Of a stretch of DNA of 64,000 nt, positions 8,793 to 17,438 are shown piece after piece (within the stretch, counting starts at the first letter, position 1; each line of letters starts with the position of its first letter). The notes under the pieces were generated by a model, which worked only from the letters and a program-made list of their open reading frames with translations, ran no database searches and was not told the DNA's origin. This stretch comes from Nemorincola sp044225795 (lineage in GTDB: Bacteria > Bacteroidota > Bacteroidia > Chitinophagales > Chitinophagaceae), in contig JBGAIF010000004.1 in assembly GCA_044225795.1 (NCBI GenBank), positions 62,001 through 126,000 on the forward strand, written 5' to 3'. The position numbers and the translations under genes are program-made.

Positions 8793-10580
8793 TTAGTATT
8801 CGATCTGCATACCAAGCCCGTCTTTAAGGCGGGCAAGGCTTGGATTCTTACCGGCCATTACCTCATACATCTCACTCTTGCTGAGGACTGTGTTTTTTTG
8901 TGCATTGATCACATCAGGGTCTTCCTTTATCTCAGTGGTGACGCGAACGATCATCTTAGTCTCTGTACGGTAAAAATCAATTAGTGCAGTGCGCTGGTCC
9001 CGGGCATAGCTGTCGGTAAGTTCGCTTGGCGAGATCAGCTTAACCTCGTCAGGCGGCAATACGTCAATGGTCATTAGTGTGAATTGAGCATGTATCACAC
9101 TCTTTCCGGAATCAGTCAGGTGTTTCTTATATTTTTCAAATATTTCTGTACCGCTTTCTATAGTGAGCGACTTTTTTTCAGCCGATTGAGATGCTGCTGC
9201 AGATACAGCGCTGTCTATATCCAGTAACCCCATGTTCAACCTTCCGGTTTTTTTAGGGCCGGAAGACACTGTATTTGTTGCCGTCACCGGCTGAGGTGAA
9301 GCAGGTTGAACTGCTTCCCGTACAGTATTTACGGGTATTTCAGCCACCTTATTCATGGGCTCAGAAACCTGAGTTTCTTTCGCAGGAACAAGAGGAGCAT
9401 AGTCTGATGGCGGTTGTGATGGAATAGCAGGAGGTGCTACACGATCAGAGTTTTTTTTTAGATCATCAGTGTTCACTGATGTCGATTGCAACAAAAAGCA
9501 TAGCCTGATCAGGCACATCTCCACGTGAAGGCGTTTATTGGTCGCATTCCTGTATTGCAGCTCACTGTCATTAATGACATTCAGCGCAGAAAGAAGAAAC
9601 GAAGGAGGTGCCTGGTTCGCTTTTTCATTATACATGGGCTTATGGTCATTAGGTACATCCAGCAATTTCGCCATCCTTGCATCTTTACAGAGCAATAAAT
9701 TCCGAAAATGCTCCGCCAACCCGCTAACGACACTGTCACCCTCAAAACCTTTCTCCAGAGCCTGGTCAAGCAACAGTAAAGCTGACGCGACATCCTGGCT
9801 AAGCATACTGTCTGTAAGCCTGAAGTAGTAATCAGCATCCAGCAAATTGAGGTGTTCCATCGTATTCTTATACGTGAGCATACCATTGGTAAAGCTGGCA
9901 ATGCGGTCTAACATTGATAAGGCGTCACGCATGCAACCCTCACTTTTCTGAGAAATAACATGCAATGCTGCTTCCTGGGCTATCATGCCCTCCTTACTGG
10001 CAATGCCCTGAAGATGGGCTACAATGTCATGGGTAGTGATGCGCTTGAATTCAAATATCTGGCAGCGGCTTTGGATCGTGGGTAACACCTTGTGCTTTTC
10101 CGTAGTTGCCAATATGAATATGGCATATGGCGGCGGCTCTTCCAAAGTCTTCAGAAATGCATTGAATGCAGCAGCAGAAAGCATATGCACCTCATCAATG
10201 ATATATACCTTATACTTTCCTTGCTGAGGCGCAAAACGAACCTGGTTGGTTAGTTCCCTGATATCTTCCACCGAGTTATTACTGGCAGCATCAAGCTCAA
10301 AGACGTTAAAGGAGGCATTATTCCGGAAGCTGGTACAAGTAGGGCATGTACCACACGCTTCCATGTCAGCAGTCGGGCTCTCACAGTTTATTGTTTTTGC
10401 CAGGATACGGGCACAAGTGGTCTTACCGACACCTCTCGGGCCGCAAAAAAGGAACGCATGCGCGAGGTGTTGATTTTTTATGGCATTTTTAAGGGTAGTC
10501 GTAATATGCTGCTGCCCTACAACCGTATCAAACGTTTGTGGCCGGTATTTACGTGCGGAAACTATATAATTATCACTCAT
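8793..10580 (-). CDS. dnaX: DNA polymerase III gamma/tau subunit (clamp-loader ATPase)
   Basis: 595 residues. AAA+ module: ARKYRPQTFDTVVGQ at the N-terminus, Walker A GPRGVGKTT near residue 45, a zinc knuckle (Cys near residue 64, then CGTCPTC), Walker B YIIDEVHML, and the SRC arginine-finger motif. Domain III ends near residue 370. A Pro/Ser-rich linker and a C-terminal tau-like domain follow. The ATG at 10580 (MSDNYIVSARKYRP) is chosen because a TTG nine codons upstream lies at the expected transcription start of a TAAGTTTG -7 box (10631-10624). Codons 374-377 contain nine consecutive A residues. Slippage there ends translation within a few codons and would give a roughly 378-residue gamma form (see the separate entry). 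Confidence 0.95.
   Translation of the reverse strand: MSDNYIVSARKYRPQTFDTVVGQQHITTTLKNAIKNQHLAHAFLFCGPRGVGKTTCARILAKTINCESPTADMEACGTCPTCTSFRNNASFNVFELDAASNNSVEDIRELTNQVRFAPQQGKYKVYIIDEVHMLSAAAFNAFLKTLEEPPPYAIFILATTEKHKVLPTIQSRCQIFEFKRITTHDIVAHLQGIASKEGMIAQEAALHVISQKSEGCMRDALSMLDRIASFTNGMLTYKNTMEHLNLLDADYYFRLTDSMLSQDVASALLLLDQALEKGFEGDSVVSGLAEHFRNLLLCKDARMAKLLDVPNDHKPMYNEKANQAPPSFLLSALNVINDSELQYRNATNKRLHVEMCLIRLCFLLQSTSVNTDDLKKNSDRVAPPAIPSQPPSDYAPLVPAKETQVSEPMNKVAEIPVNTVREAVQPASPQPVTATNTVSSGPKKTGRLNMGLLDIDSAVSAAASQSAEKKSLTIESGTEIFEKYKKHLTDSGKSVIHAQFTLMTIDVLPPDEVKLISPSELTDSYARDQRTALIDFYRTETKMIVRVTTEIKEDPDVINAQKNTVLSKSEMYEVMAGKNPSLARLKDGLGMQIEY
9450..9461 (-). other. Slippery A9 tract in dnaX (possible frameshift or slippage site)
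   Basis: On the coding strand the codons are CTA AAA AAA AAC (residues 374-377), a run of nine A with an in-phase A AAA AAA heptamer. A -1 ribosomal slip or one extra A in the mRNA reads AAA CTC TGA and stops at residue 378. Loss of one A stops after residue 380. Either product keeps the three clamp-loader domains and drops the tau-specific part. Thermus dnaX uses transcriptional slippage on nine A, and E. coli uses a -1 shift on A AAA AAG. Function here is inferred. Confidence 0.6.
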
Positions 10581-10623
10581 CAGGTCTTTTCCTGTTTCTT
10601 CACACAAAAAATGAAGTTCTGTA

Positions 10624-10631
10624 CAAACTTA
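10624..10631 (-). promoter_or_regulatory. -7 promoter box for dnaX
   Basis: TAAGTTTG on the minus strand matches TAnnTTTG, 44 bases before the chosen dnaX ATG. It places transcription start near 10618 and argues against the upstream TTG at 10607 as start codon. Confidence 0.45.
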
Positions 10632-10698
10632 CCTGAAAAACGGCAATTAAAAATACGCCCACGCATATTGTGGGAAATCTGTTGATTTTATAAGAATA

Positions 10699-11502
10699 TC
10701 AGAATCTTGCTGAAAGCGAAGATGAAATGCTGTATAATGTTTGTTTGATAGGAACTACCGGGTTATTGTCATAAGATATGTCTGACGATATGGCGAAATA
10801 TATCTTTTTGGCTATTCGCAGGCTTAATGTCGTATAGTTGCTGAGCCTGTATGAATTTACAGGGTCATTGATCCTATTCTGAAGGAATACAGCAGTGACA
10901 AGATCCGCACTTTCGCTGATCGCTATAGACGCTTTCAGGTATTGACTGCTTTTAAAGTAGTGTGCATCAACCGCAGGATAATAATAGAGATATAAAAGAG
11001 AGGTGTCAGTAACTCCATGATAATTCCATCTTTCTCCTTCATACATGCCGCCGAGACCATAGTAAATATCTGCTTTCTTCTTTTTAAGGATCCTTACACG
11101 CAGATTACAGCCCCCCAGGTAGCGTTGTTCAAGACCTATAGTTGTATTCCATTGATACTGGGCAAAGGGTTCAAGTGATAACTTCTTAGTGTCATTGTCC
11201 CTGTAACGGAGATGTATATAGCCCTGGTTCTGAATAATAGTACCTCCGGTAGAAGTAACATTGTTCTTGCCGCTTAATACAAGTATGTGTTTTTTGGGCA
11301 TGTAAAAAGTGAGATCATAATACAGGCCTTCATCAACGAAACTGTATGTCTGATGAAAACTACTGAATGAAGCGCCAAGCACTGCTGCATATTTTTTCTT
11401 TGTTGTAGTATCAACTGTTACAGTTCTGTCTAGATTGAGTATCTGTGCTGACGAAATAAATGGAACAATAAAACAATAAGTGGCGAGTAATATTTTTTTC
11501 AT
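10699..11502 (-). CDS. Secreted outer-membrane-barrel-like protein, unknown
   Basis: 267 residues beginning with a signal peptide (MKKILLATYCFIVPFISSAQ). The mature part is an alternating series of short beta strands (AAVLGASFSSFHQTYSF, LEPFAQYQWNTTIGLEQRYL, IYYGLGGMYEGERW) and ends in a strand with terminal Phe (SSSLSARF), the usual end of a Bacteroidota outer-membrane barrel. It resembles DUF481-like barrels in overall pattern (FAQYQWN, GLEQRYLGG, YGLGGMYEGE), but I cannot confirm that family. No catalytic motif is seen. It lies about 100 bases before the proline-rich protein gene's leader, same strand. Confidence 0.75.
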   Translation of the reverse strand: MKKILLATYCFIVPFISSAQILNLDRTVTVDTTTKKKYAAVLGASFSSFHQTYSFVDEGLYYDLTFYMPKKHILVLSGKNNVTSTGGTIIQNQGYIHLRYRDNDTKKLSLEPFAQYQWNTTIGLEQRYLGGCNLRVRILKKKKADIYYGLGGMYEGERWNYHGVTDTSLLYLYYYPAVDAHYFKSSQYLKASIAISESADLVTAVFLQNRINDPVNSYRLSNYTTLSLRIAKKIYFAISSDISYDNNPVVPIKQTLYSISSSLSARF

Positions 11503-11601
11503 CGGAGTAATTTTAGTGGGTGCAACAAGAGATATTACCGGGTATAAATATAGGGATACAGTATGAATTGTATCCCTATAATTTATGATTGCTAATCACC
11601 A

Positions 11602-11880
11602 TTAGTGATGCTTACCTGGAGGAGGAGGAGGAGGTGGTGGTGGTGGTGTACCGCCGCCTGGGTTACCCGGAGTTGGTGGAGGAGGTGGTGGTGTACCGCC
11701 TGGAGGTGGTGGTGGCACCTTTGGAGCGTGAGGGCCTACTTTGTGAGGATGGCTACCGGGTGCGTTTTGACCGGGCTGCTCCTTTGGTGTAGGCTGTGGT
11801 GCCGGAGGCACGGGTTTCTGAGCATGGGCTAATGAAATCCCATAAACAGACAGAAACGCAATGAGAACTAACTTTTTCAT
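11602..11880 (-). CDS. Small proline-rich secreted protein
   Basis: 92 residues: a signal peptide (MKKLVLIAFLSVYGISLAHAQ) followed by a mature part made almost wholly of Pro, Gly, His, Lys and Thr. It has runs of five, six and ten prolines broken by GGTP or GNPGGG, and ends PPGKHH. This is expected to be an extended polyproline chain in the periplasm or envelope. It has no recognisable domain. The poly-Pro codons make a simple-sequence stretch at 11617-11720 that is prone to replication slippage. Long proline runs also require EF-P for translation. Function unknown. Confidence 0.72.
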   Translation of the reverse strand: MKKLVLIAFLSVYGISLAHAQKPVPPAPQPTPKEQPGQNAPGSHPHKVGPHAPKVPPPPPGGTPPPPPPTPGNPGGGTPPPPPPPPPPGKHH

Positions 11881-12021
11881 TTTGTTTTTGTTTTTAAAAG
11901 TTAACTGAATATTCCAATATTATAAAAAAAACATGATTTCTAATAGTTTTTTATGCTTTTTTTCTACCCGTTAACATACTTATTAACATCTAATGAGTTA
12001 GATGACAGGGAAAAGAATGCA

Positions 12022-14232
12022 TTAATTTTCTTGAAATATTTTTAGCTCTTCGTTAGTATATCTGAGTCTGTTAGCAATGATAAGCGCCATTCTCTCAAAG
12101 AAAATGGCTGCTACTTCGGGATATTTACTACTGATCTCGTTAAATTTTTGGCGGGAAAGGGAATACAAGTGTACCTCATCAAGCGTCAACGCGTTTGCAG
12201 AACGTGGACGTGGGTGTATGAAAGCCATTTCTCCGAAAATACCTCCCATGCATATTGTTTGAAGATGGTATTGTTTTCCGTCTTTCAGGGGTAATACGAG
12301 CTTTACATGTCCCTTCGCCACAAAATATACGGTGTCTGTATCCTCTTGAACCTTAAAAATATACTCCCCATCTTTGTAGACCTGGGTTTCAATACAGCCA
12401 CTGATGGCTTCAAGTACTTTATCAGAAAAACCGTCGAAAAATTCCAGTTGTCTAACTGAAAGAACCTGGGTGTTTTTATGGTTTGCTACCTCTTCATCTA
12501 TCAATACTTTGTCCTCAACCCATGTAAGTGTCTCGTCCATATCGTCAAATGCAAGCACATTGGGATTTTGAAGTAGCCCTATTTCTTTAAGATATTTCTT
12601 AGGGTTTTGTCCTGTTGCCAGTGTTTCCGGTATTGATGAGAAAATTAGATATCCATCTTGCTCCGCGACTCTTACTAATATTTTTTTGAGCATGTTAGCA
12701 GCAGTGTAGTCTACTGACTGAATGCGGTGCATATCCAGAACAAAGTATTTACACGTAGAAAAATAAGGTTGCAGTTTTGAATATAACTGGTCAGTAGTGC
12801 CGAAAAACAACTGGCCGTGCAACTGGATAATGATCGTTTCCTTCCCTTTATTTACTAGTATATCCCTTTCGTGCGACAACCTGACTTTTTTGGAGGAAAC
12901 CTGGTCTCCGAAGAGTTTTCTCCTGATAACAGATGCACTCATCTGTTCTTTCAGGAAAAGCAATATAGCCATGGCTGTACCCACACCTGCTGCACGTATC
13001 AGGTCAAGTTTTGCTGCAGCTATGATTACTGCAATGATCACTACAAAATCGAATACCGTCGATTTATTTTTAAGCAGGGTGAAAATGGTAAAATCAATAA
13101 GACTGATGGCCACCATGATCAGTATTCCGGCAAGGGCCGGCAAGGGTATCCAGGCTACGAACTTGCCGCAGAGCAGCAATACCAGCAATGAATTGATGCC
13201 CACTATCAATACCGACTTTGAAGTAGTGCCGCCACCTCTCAGGTTTTCTATTGATGAAGTAAGGATACCTGCTCCCGGAATACCACAGGATAATGCTGAC
13301 AATACATTCCCGGTACCCTGTATCATTAGCTCTTTTCTTGGGTCATGATGAGAGTAAGTAGATGCATCCAGAATGATGCAGGTATTGAGCGTATTGATGG
13401 ATAGTAATAACATGATAGTCATTGCCGGCACAAATGCCAGTTTCAGTGCATCAAGGGAAAAATGGCTGAAAAGAGAAACCCGATCAGTTACATTGCTGAC
13501 AATATTGGCAACAGATGTCGATATCTCCCCCAAAACATAAGGGTTGTTATTGAGCGTGCGTAGTGCCGGATTCATTGCAGCTACAACCCAGTACGCAGCG
13601 ACACCCGCCAATAGCCCAACAATCACAGCCGGCACTTTCTTGATATACTTTCTGGCTACTGCCATAAAGACGATCGTTACAACGCCTATACATATGCTGT
13701 CCCACTTCCATTGTCCGAACATTCTGAAGCTATCTGTAAGGTTGGTTCCCTTTGGCAGTCCCATTAGTTTAGGTAGCTGTCCTATAAGCACCAATACACT
13801 CAATCCGCTGAGGTACCCGGTGATCACAGGGTAGGGGATATATTTAATGAATTTACCACCTCCAAAGTTTCCGATGACCAACTGTATCAACCCCGCAAGC
13901 AGACCAACCAAGGTCACATACATAGGTATGATCTCAACAGGTACAGTGCCGGAACGTACAAGCTCAGCAGTAAACGTCGAGATAACGGCAGCTGTGGCAG
14001 CTGTAGGCGCGGAGATGAGTATTTTCATCCCTCCGAGGAAAGGAGCAAGGAAACACAAAGGGATCGTACCTAAAATTGCTCCGATAGCACCGATAGACGA
14101 ATATTTCGGGCCTAGAGGTGCAAAACACATCAGCCCGTAGGCGATAGTCGATGGCAACGCCACTAACATGCCTGCTGTTCCGCCAAGCAAGTCGCCAACA
14201 AGGCTACCGGCACTACTTTTTGCTGCCTTCAT
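12022..14232 (-). CDS. SulP-family anion transporter with STAS and cyclic-nucleotide-binding domains
   Basis: 736 residues. Residues about 10-440 form the polytopic SulP transporter (GLLAGLIQLVIGNFGGGKFIKYIP region, PIPALAG-like WIPLPALAGILIMVAI). A STAS domain follows at about 450-560 (IIIQLHGQLFFGTTDQLYSK, then FVLDMHRIQSVDYTAA). A cNMP-binding domain is at about 595-720, where the phosphate-binding cassette GEMAFIHPRPRSANA keeps the Glu and Arg that contact cyclic nucleotide. The inner-membrane transporter probably carries sulfate, bicarbonate or another anion. The STAS-cNMP tail suggests direct gating by cAMP. It follows a TPR adenylate cyclase gene by 58 bases on the same strand, so ligand source and receptor appear co-transcribed. 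Confidence 0.9.
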   Translation of the reverse strand: MKAAKSSAGSLVGDLLGGTAGMLVALPSTIAYGLMCFAPLGPKYSSIGAIGAILGTIPLCFLAPFLGGMKILISAPTAATAAVISTFTAELVRSGTVPVEIIPMYVTLVGLLAGLIQLVIGNFGGGKFIKYIPYPVITGYLSGLSVLVLIGQLPKLMGLPKGTNLTDSFRMFGQWKWDSICIGVVTIVFMAVARKYIKKVPAVIVGLLAGVAAYWVVAAMNPALRTLNNNPYVLGEISTSVANIVSNVTDRVSLFSHFSLDALKLAFVPAMTIMLLLSINTLNTCIILDASTYSHHDPRKELMIQGTGNVLSALSCGIPGAGILTSSIENLRGGGTTSKSVLIVGINSLLVLLLCGKFVAWIPLPALAGILIMVAISLIDFTIFTLLKNKSTVFDFVVIIAVIIAAAKLDLIRAAGVGTAMAILLFLKEQMSASVIRRKLFGDQVSSKKVRLSHERDILVNKGKETIIIQLHGQLFFGTTDQLYSKLQPYFSTCKYFVLDMHRIQSVDYTAANMLKKILVRVAEQDGYLIFSSIPETLATGQNPKKYLKEIGLLQNPNVLAFDDMDETLTWVEDKVLIDEEVANHKNTQVLSVRQLEFFDGFSDKVLEAISGCIETQVYKDGEYIFKVQEDTDTVYFVAKGHVKLVLPLKDGKQYHLQTICMGGIFGEMAFIHPRPRSANALTLDEVHLYSLSRQKFNEISSKYPEVAAIFFERMALIIANRLRYTNEELKIFQEN

Positions 14233-14290
14233 ACTTTATAATGGTCAATACCAGTATAAATATAATAATTGAATTCCGGAAACAATAACC

Positions 14291-16402
14291 CTATGCGTGA
14301 GGCTCTGCAAAATACATCCTCAGTTTGCCTTTATGCTTGGCATCTATTTCGCCACGGTCAGTAAATGAGAACTTACCCAGAACAAGTTCATAAGTACTTT
14401 GAGAAATGTTTATCCTCCCCTCCGATCCATATTGTTCCATACGCGCGGCAATATTCACTGTATCGCCCCATATATCATAGGCAAACTTATTAGCGCCCAC
14501 TATACCAGCTACCACAGTACCGGTATTGACACCAATACGTATGCCGAATGTCCGGTTGCCTAGTTTTTCTTTCCTTGCGGACATATAGTCCCGTATCTCA
14601 AATGCAGCCTTTATCACATCACTTGCATGTGTCTGGCTTGGTTTGGGTAAGCCGGCAGCAGCCATATAAGCGTCTCCTATTGTCTTTATCTTTTCTATGT
14701 TATACTTACTCATGATGCGGTCGAACACCATAAAGCATGTATGCAATTCAGCAACCAGCTCCTCCGGGGTGAACCATTCAGCAGCAGATGTAAAGTTGAT
14801 AAAGTCGGTAAATAACACCGTCACATTGTCATAAAGCCTTGCCTCTACACTGCCGTTAGCTTTTAATTCCTTTGCTACTTCTTCAGGCAATATGTTAAGT
14901 AGTAGTTGTTCAGACACGGCCTTCTCATCCTGTATTTTCACATTTGCGTCGCTGATCACTTTATTAGCCTTCTTTTGCTGGCTGTAGTTTCGGTATATGA
15001 AAAAGGCTAACAATATCACAAGAAAAAAACCTAAATAACCACTCATGGTATATACCTTCTGTTTCTGCATTCGCAGCTGATACGCACCGGCTTGTTGTAA
15101 ACTATCACGTTCAAACTTGGACTGAAGATCAATACGGTTCATCTCATTTATCTTGCTTATGTTAAATAATGTGTCCCGAACAGTAATAAACTTCTTGAAA
15201 GATGACAAGGCTTCTACTGGTTGGCTATTTTGCTCATACGCCATGCTCAACACCAGTAGTGCATCTTTCTCCAGGTCCTTTGAGCCATTCTTCTGACATA
15301 ATTTCACAGCGTATTCAAGCGTAGTAACAGCCTCTTTGTATTTTTTTTGATGTGTGTATATCTTACCGAGGGTTATATAATTTGCCGGGAGCCATTGATC
15401 ATATTGTATTTTCTGGGCAAGTTTCATTGATCTCTGTGCGTAATCAAAGGCTGTATCTAACGCACCCTGTTCTAAGTACACATTCGCTATTTGGTCAAGA
15501 AACTCAATTTCATCCACCTCGCTGTTTCCTTTCTGGCTTAAACGCAGACCTTTGTTTAAATAACTAATTGCTTCAGGGTAATTATTTTTCGTTTTGTAAG
15601 CTTTTCCAATACACATGAATACTACTCTGAGCAGTGGCTCATTTTGAAGTTGTTCTCCGAGTTTCATTGCTTTATAGTAATTATCCAACGCATCGGAGAA
15701 CTGGCCTTTAGCGAGATATACATCTCCTATTGAAAAAAGTAAGCCGGCAATTTGTATTGTGTCGGATGCATCACTTTTTTTCTCATTTTTTATTGATCCC
15801 TCAAGAATTTTCAGCGAGGCATAATAACTACTCAAAGCACTGGAGTAATCTCCTACATTTGAAAAAACAACGCCAAGGTTTGATAATGCACTGATTTTGA
15901 TCGCATCATCGGAATTGATCTGTACTACTTTTTTGTAGTATTCCAGTGCCAATCCATATTGAGATTGATTCTTGTACGAGTTTGCAATTGCAGACAGCGA
16001 AAGAGCTTCGCTCCTTTTATCATTTAACTGAATTGCTAGTTCTTCTACTTTTTGAAAATAGGTAATTGCAAGTCTGTTGTCAGTAATGCAATTTTGATAA
16101 TATATGCCAAGGAGCTTATTAGCAAATAATTGACCTTTTTTCCAGCCGATCTGCTTCGAAATAGCAAGTGGTTTTAGAGCATATCCCAACTTTACATTCG
16201 TATCAGAGCAACGTGTTTTCTCGAATAATGCAAAGTATATCTTGATCTTATTCGTATCCTCATTTGCATTGTTGAGTGCCTTGATCAACGAATCCGTGCT
16301 TCCAGAATAGGATTGGCCATATAAATTTGCTCTGAATAGGAATAATGCAGCACACATGACAATACATGTTGATATTTTTGTCCATATTGCTGAGTTATTC
16401 AT
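14291..16402 (-). CDS. TPR-repeat, membrane-anchored class III adenylate cyclase
   Basis: 703 residues: signal sequence (about 1-30), periplasmic TPR repeats (about 60-420; e.g. ALEYYKKVVQINSDDA, AISYLNKGLRLSQKG), one membrane segment (MSGYLGFFLVILLAFFIYR, about 453-471), a linker coil, and a class III cyclase domain (about 525-700). Metal Asp residues are in VLFTDFINFTS and TIGDAYMAAAG. The purine-specifying Lys (EKIKTIG) and Asp (YDIWGDTVNIAARME) favour ATP over GTP, and the transition-state Asn and Arg (NIAAR) are present. It should be active in making cAMP in the cytoplasm under control of a periplasmic TPR sensor. The next gene downstream is a cNMP-binding transporter, a likely target. 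Confidence 0.92.
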   Translation of the reverse strand: MNNSAIWTKISTCIVMCAALFLFRANLYGQSYSGSTDSLIKALNNANEDTNKIKIYFALFEKTRCSDTNVKLGYALKPLAISKQIGWKKGQLFANKLLGIYYQNCITDNRLAITYFQKVEELAIQLNDKRSEALSLSAIANSYKNQSQYGLALEYYKKVVQINSDDAIKISALSNLGVVFSNVGDYSSALSSYYASLKILEGSIKNEKKSDASDTIQIAGLLFSIGDVYLAKGQFSDALDNYYKAMKLGEQLQNEPLLRVVFMCIGKAYKTKNNYPEAISYLNKGLRLSQKGNSEVDEIEFLDQIANVYLEQGALDTAFDYAQRSMKLAQKIQYDQWLPANYITLGKIYTHQKKYKEAVTTLEYAVKLCQKNGSKDLEKDALLVLSMAYEQNSQPVEALSSFKKFITVRDTLFNISKINEMNRIDLQSKFERDSLQQAGAYQLRMQKQKVYTMSGYLGFFLVILLAFFIYRNYSQQKKANKVISDANVKIQDEKAVSEQLLLNILPEEVAKELKANGSVEARLYDNVTVLFTDFINFTSAAEWFTPEELVAELHTCFMVFDRIMSKYNIEKIKTIGDAYMAAAGLPKPSQTHASDVIKAAFEIRDYMSARKEKLGNRTFGIRIGVNTGTVVAGIVGANKFAYDIWGDTVNIAARMEQYGSEGRINISQSTYELVLGKFSFTDRGEIDAKHKGKLRMYFAEPHA

Positions 16403-16517
16403 TTGTTAATGCCGGATAATTTTAAAAAGATAATAATTATTTCTACATTGTGTTAATATCAAAAAACAATAAAAGTATACATTTTAATTACACTTCACTC
16501 AAGAAAAATATTACCTT

Positions 16518-17435
16518 ATGAAAAACAAACTTGCATTATCAATACTTACACTAGTATGCGCAGTTATATACAGTAGCTGCGATTGTTGTCCACCACCTAA
16601 AGGATCAAAAGGCGGTGGTGGTTCCGGGGAGTCCTCTTCCATAGATACTAATGTTAATGGTGGGCCCAGTGTAACGCCAACAACGGTTACTTTCGGTGTT
16701 CCCTCAGAAGCTTGTACAGGCAAAGGTATATGCAAATCCGCTGTGCCAATTCAAAACCCGCCGGAAGGTGATAGCTCTACCAATGTTTCGTTGTTAGGAA
16801 TTTCTGCTAATGCTGTTGGTTTGCGTTTCCAGATGGCATCCCTGACCACTAATCAACCGGGCCAGGTTCATAACTTTGTGAACGGTGTACCAATATCATT
16901 TGATTTCCCGGCGTCGCTTAATACAATAGCGTTTGCACCTGCCGGGTATGCTGCCGGATCAATCATACCGGCTGGAGTTCAGGGATCAGTCTCTGTCACT
17001 TCAGGAACCGTTGTTGTTCAAATGCAGGTTAAAATATCAAAACTGGTGACAACGAATGTTTTTTTTGGCTCTAATGCTGGTGGAGCTTGCAATAATGGTA
17101 TGCCGGGAATCTGTAGTATTTCTGCTGCACCAGTACCGCCTTCAGCAGCCGGCATAGGCACTGTACAGGTAAATTTTGCACTTAAATCTGACGATGCCTC
17201 AAAGATTGTGATGACACTCGCAAGAACCGGACTAACCTCTGCAAATCAAAATCAACAGGTTGGATTGTTTACAGATGGAGGAACCTATACTTTTACCAAT
17301 CCGTTTGTATTTGATGGTTCCTTTGCACAAATGCTGTTGCCCGCTAATGCCCAATTAAATGCCTCTACACCAGGCCAGGTATCAGTTGCCGGAGATATTA
17401 TAACCGTAACTTTCCCTTACAAAACGCATCCATAG
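16518..17435 (+). CDS. Lipoprotein of unknown function upstream of a G1-peptidase gene
   Basis: 305 residues with a lipoprotein signal: MKNKLALSILTLVCAVIYSS followed by the lipobox Cys (about residue 21), then CDCCPPPKGSKGGGGSGE, a cysteine- and glycine-rich linker. The rest is Ser/Thr/Gly/Val-rich and looks all-beta (VQGSVSVTSGTVVVQMQVKI). Six or so further Cys residues may form disulfides. No family recognised. The stop is only three bases before the ATG of the next gene, so the two form an operon; the lipoprotein may be partner, inhibitor or substrate of the peptidase. A TACATTTTA -7-like box lies about 35 bases upstream. Confidence 0.75.
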   Translation: MKNKLALSILTLVCAVIYSSCDCCPPPKGSKGGGGSGESSSIDTNVNGGPSVTPTTVTFGVPSEACTGKGICKSAVPIQNPPEGDSSTNVSLLGISANAVGLRFQMASLTTNQPGQVHNFVNGVPISFDFPASLNTIAFAPAGYAAGSIIPAGVQGSVSVTSGTVVVQMQVKISKLVTTNVFFGSNAGGACNNGMPGICSISAAPVPPSAAGIGTVQVNFALKSDDASKIVMTLARTGLTSANQNQQVGLFTDGGTYTFTNPFVFDGSFAQMLLPANAQLNASTPGQVSVAGDIITVTFPYKTHP

Positions 17436-17438
17436 TCA

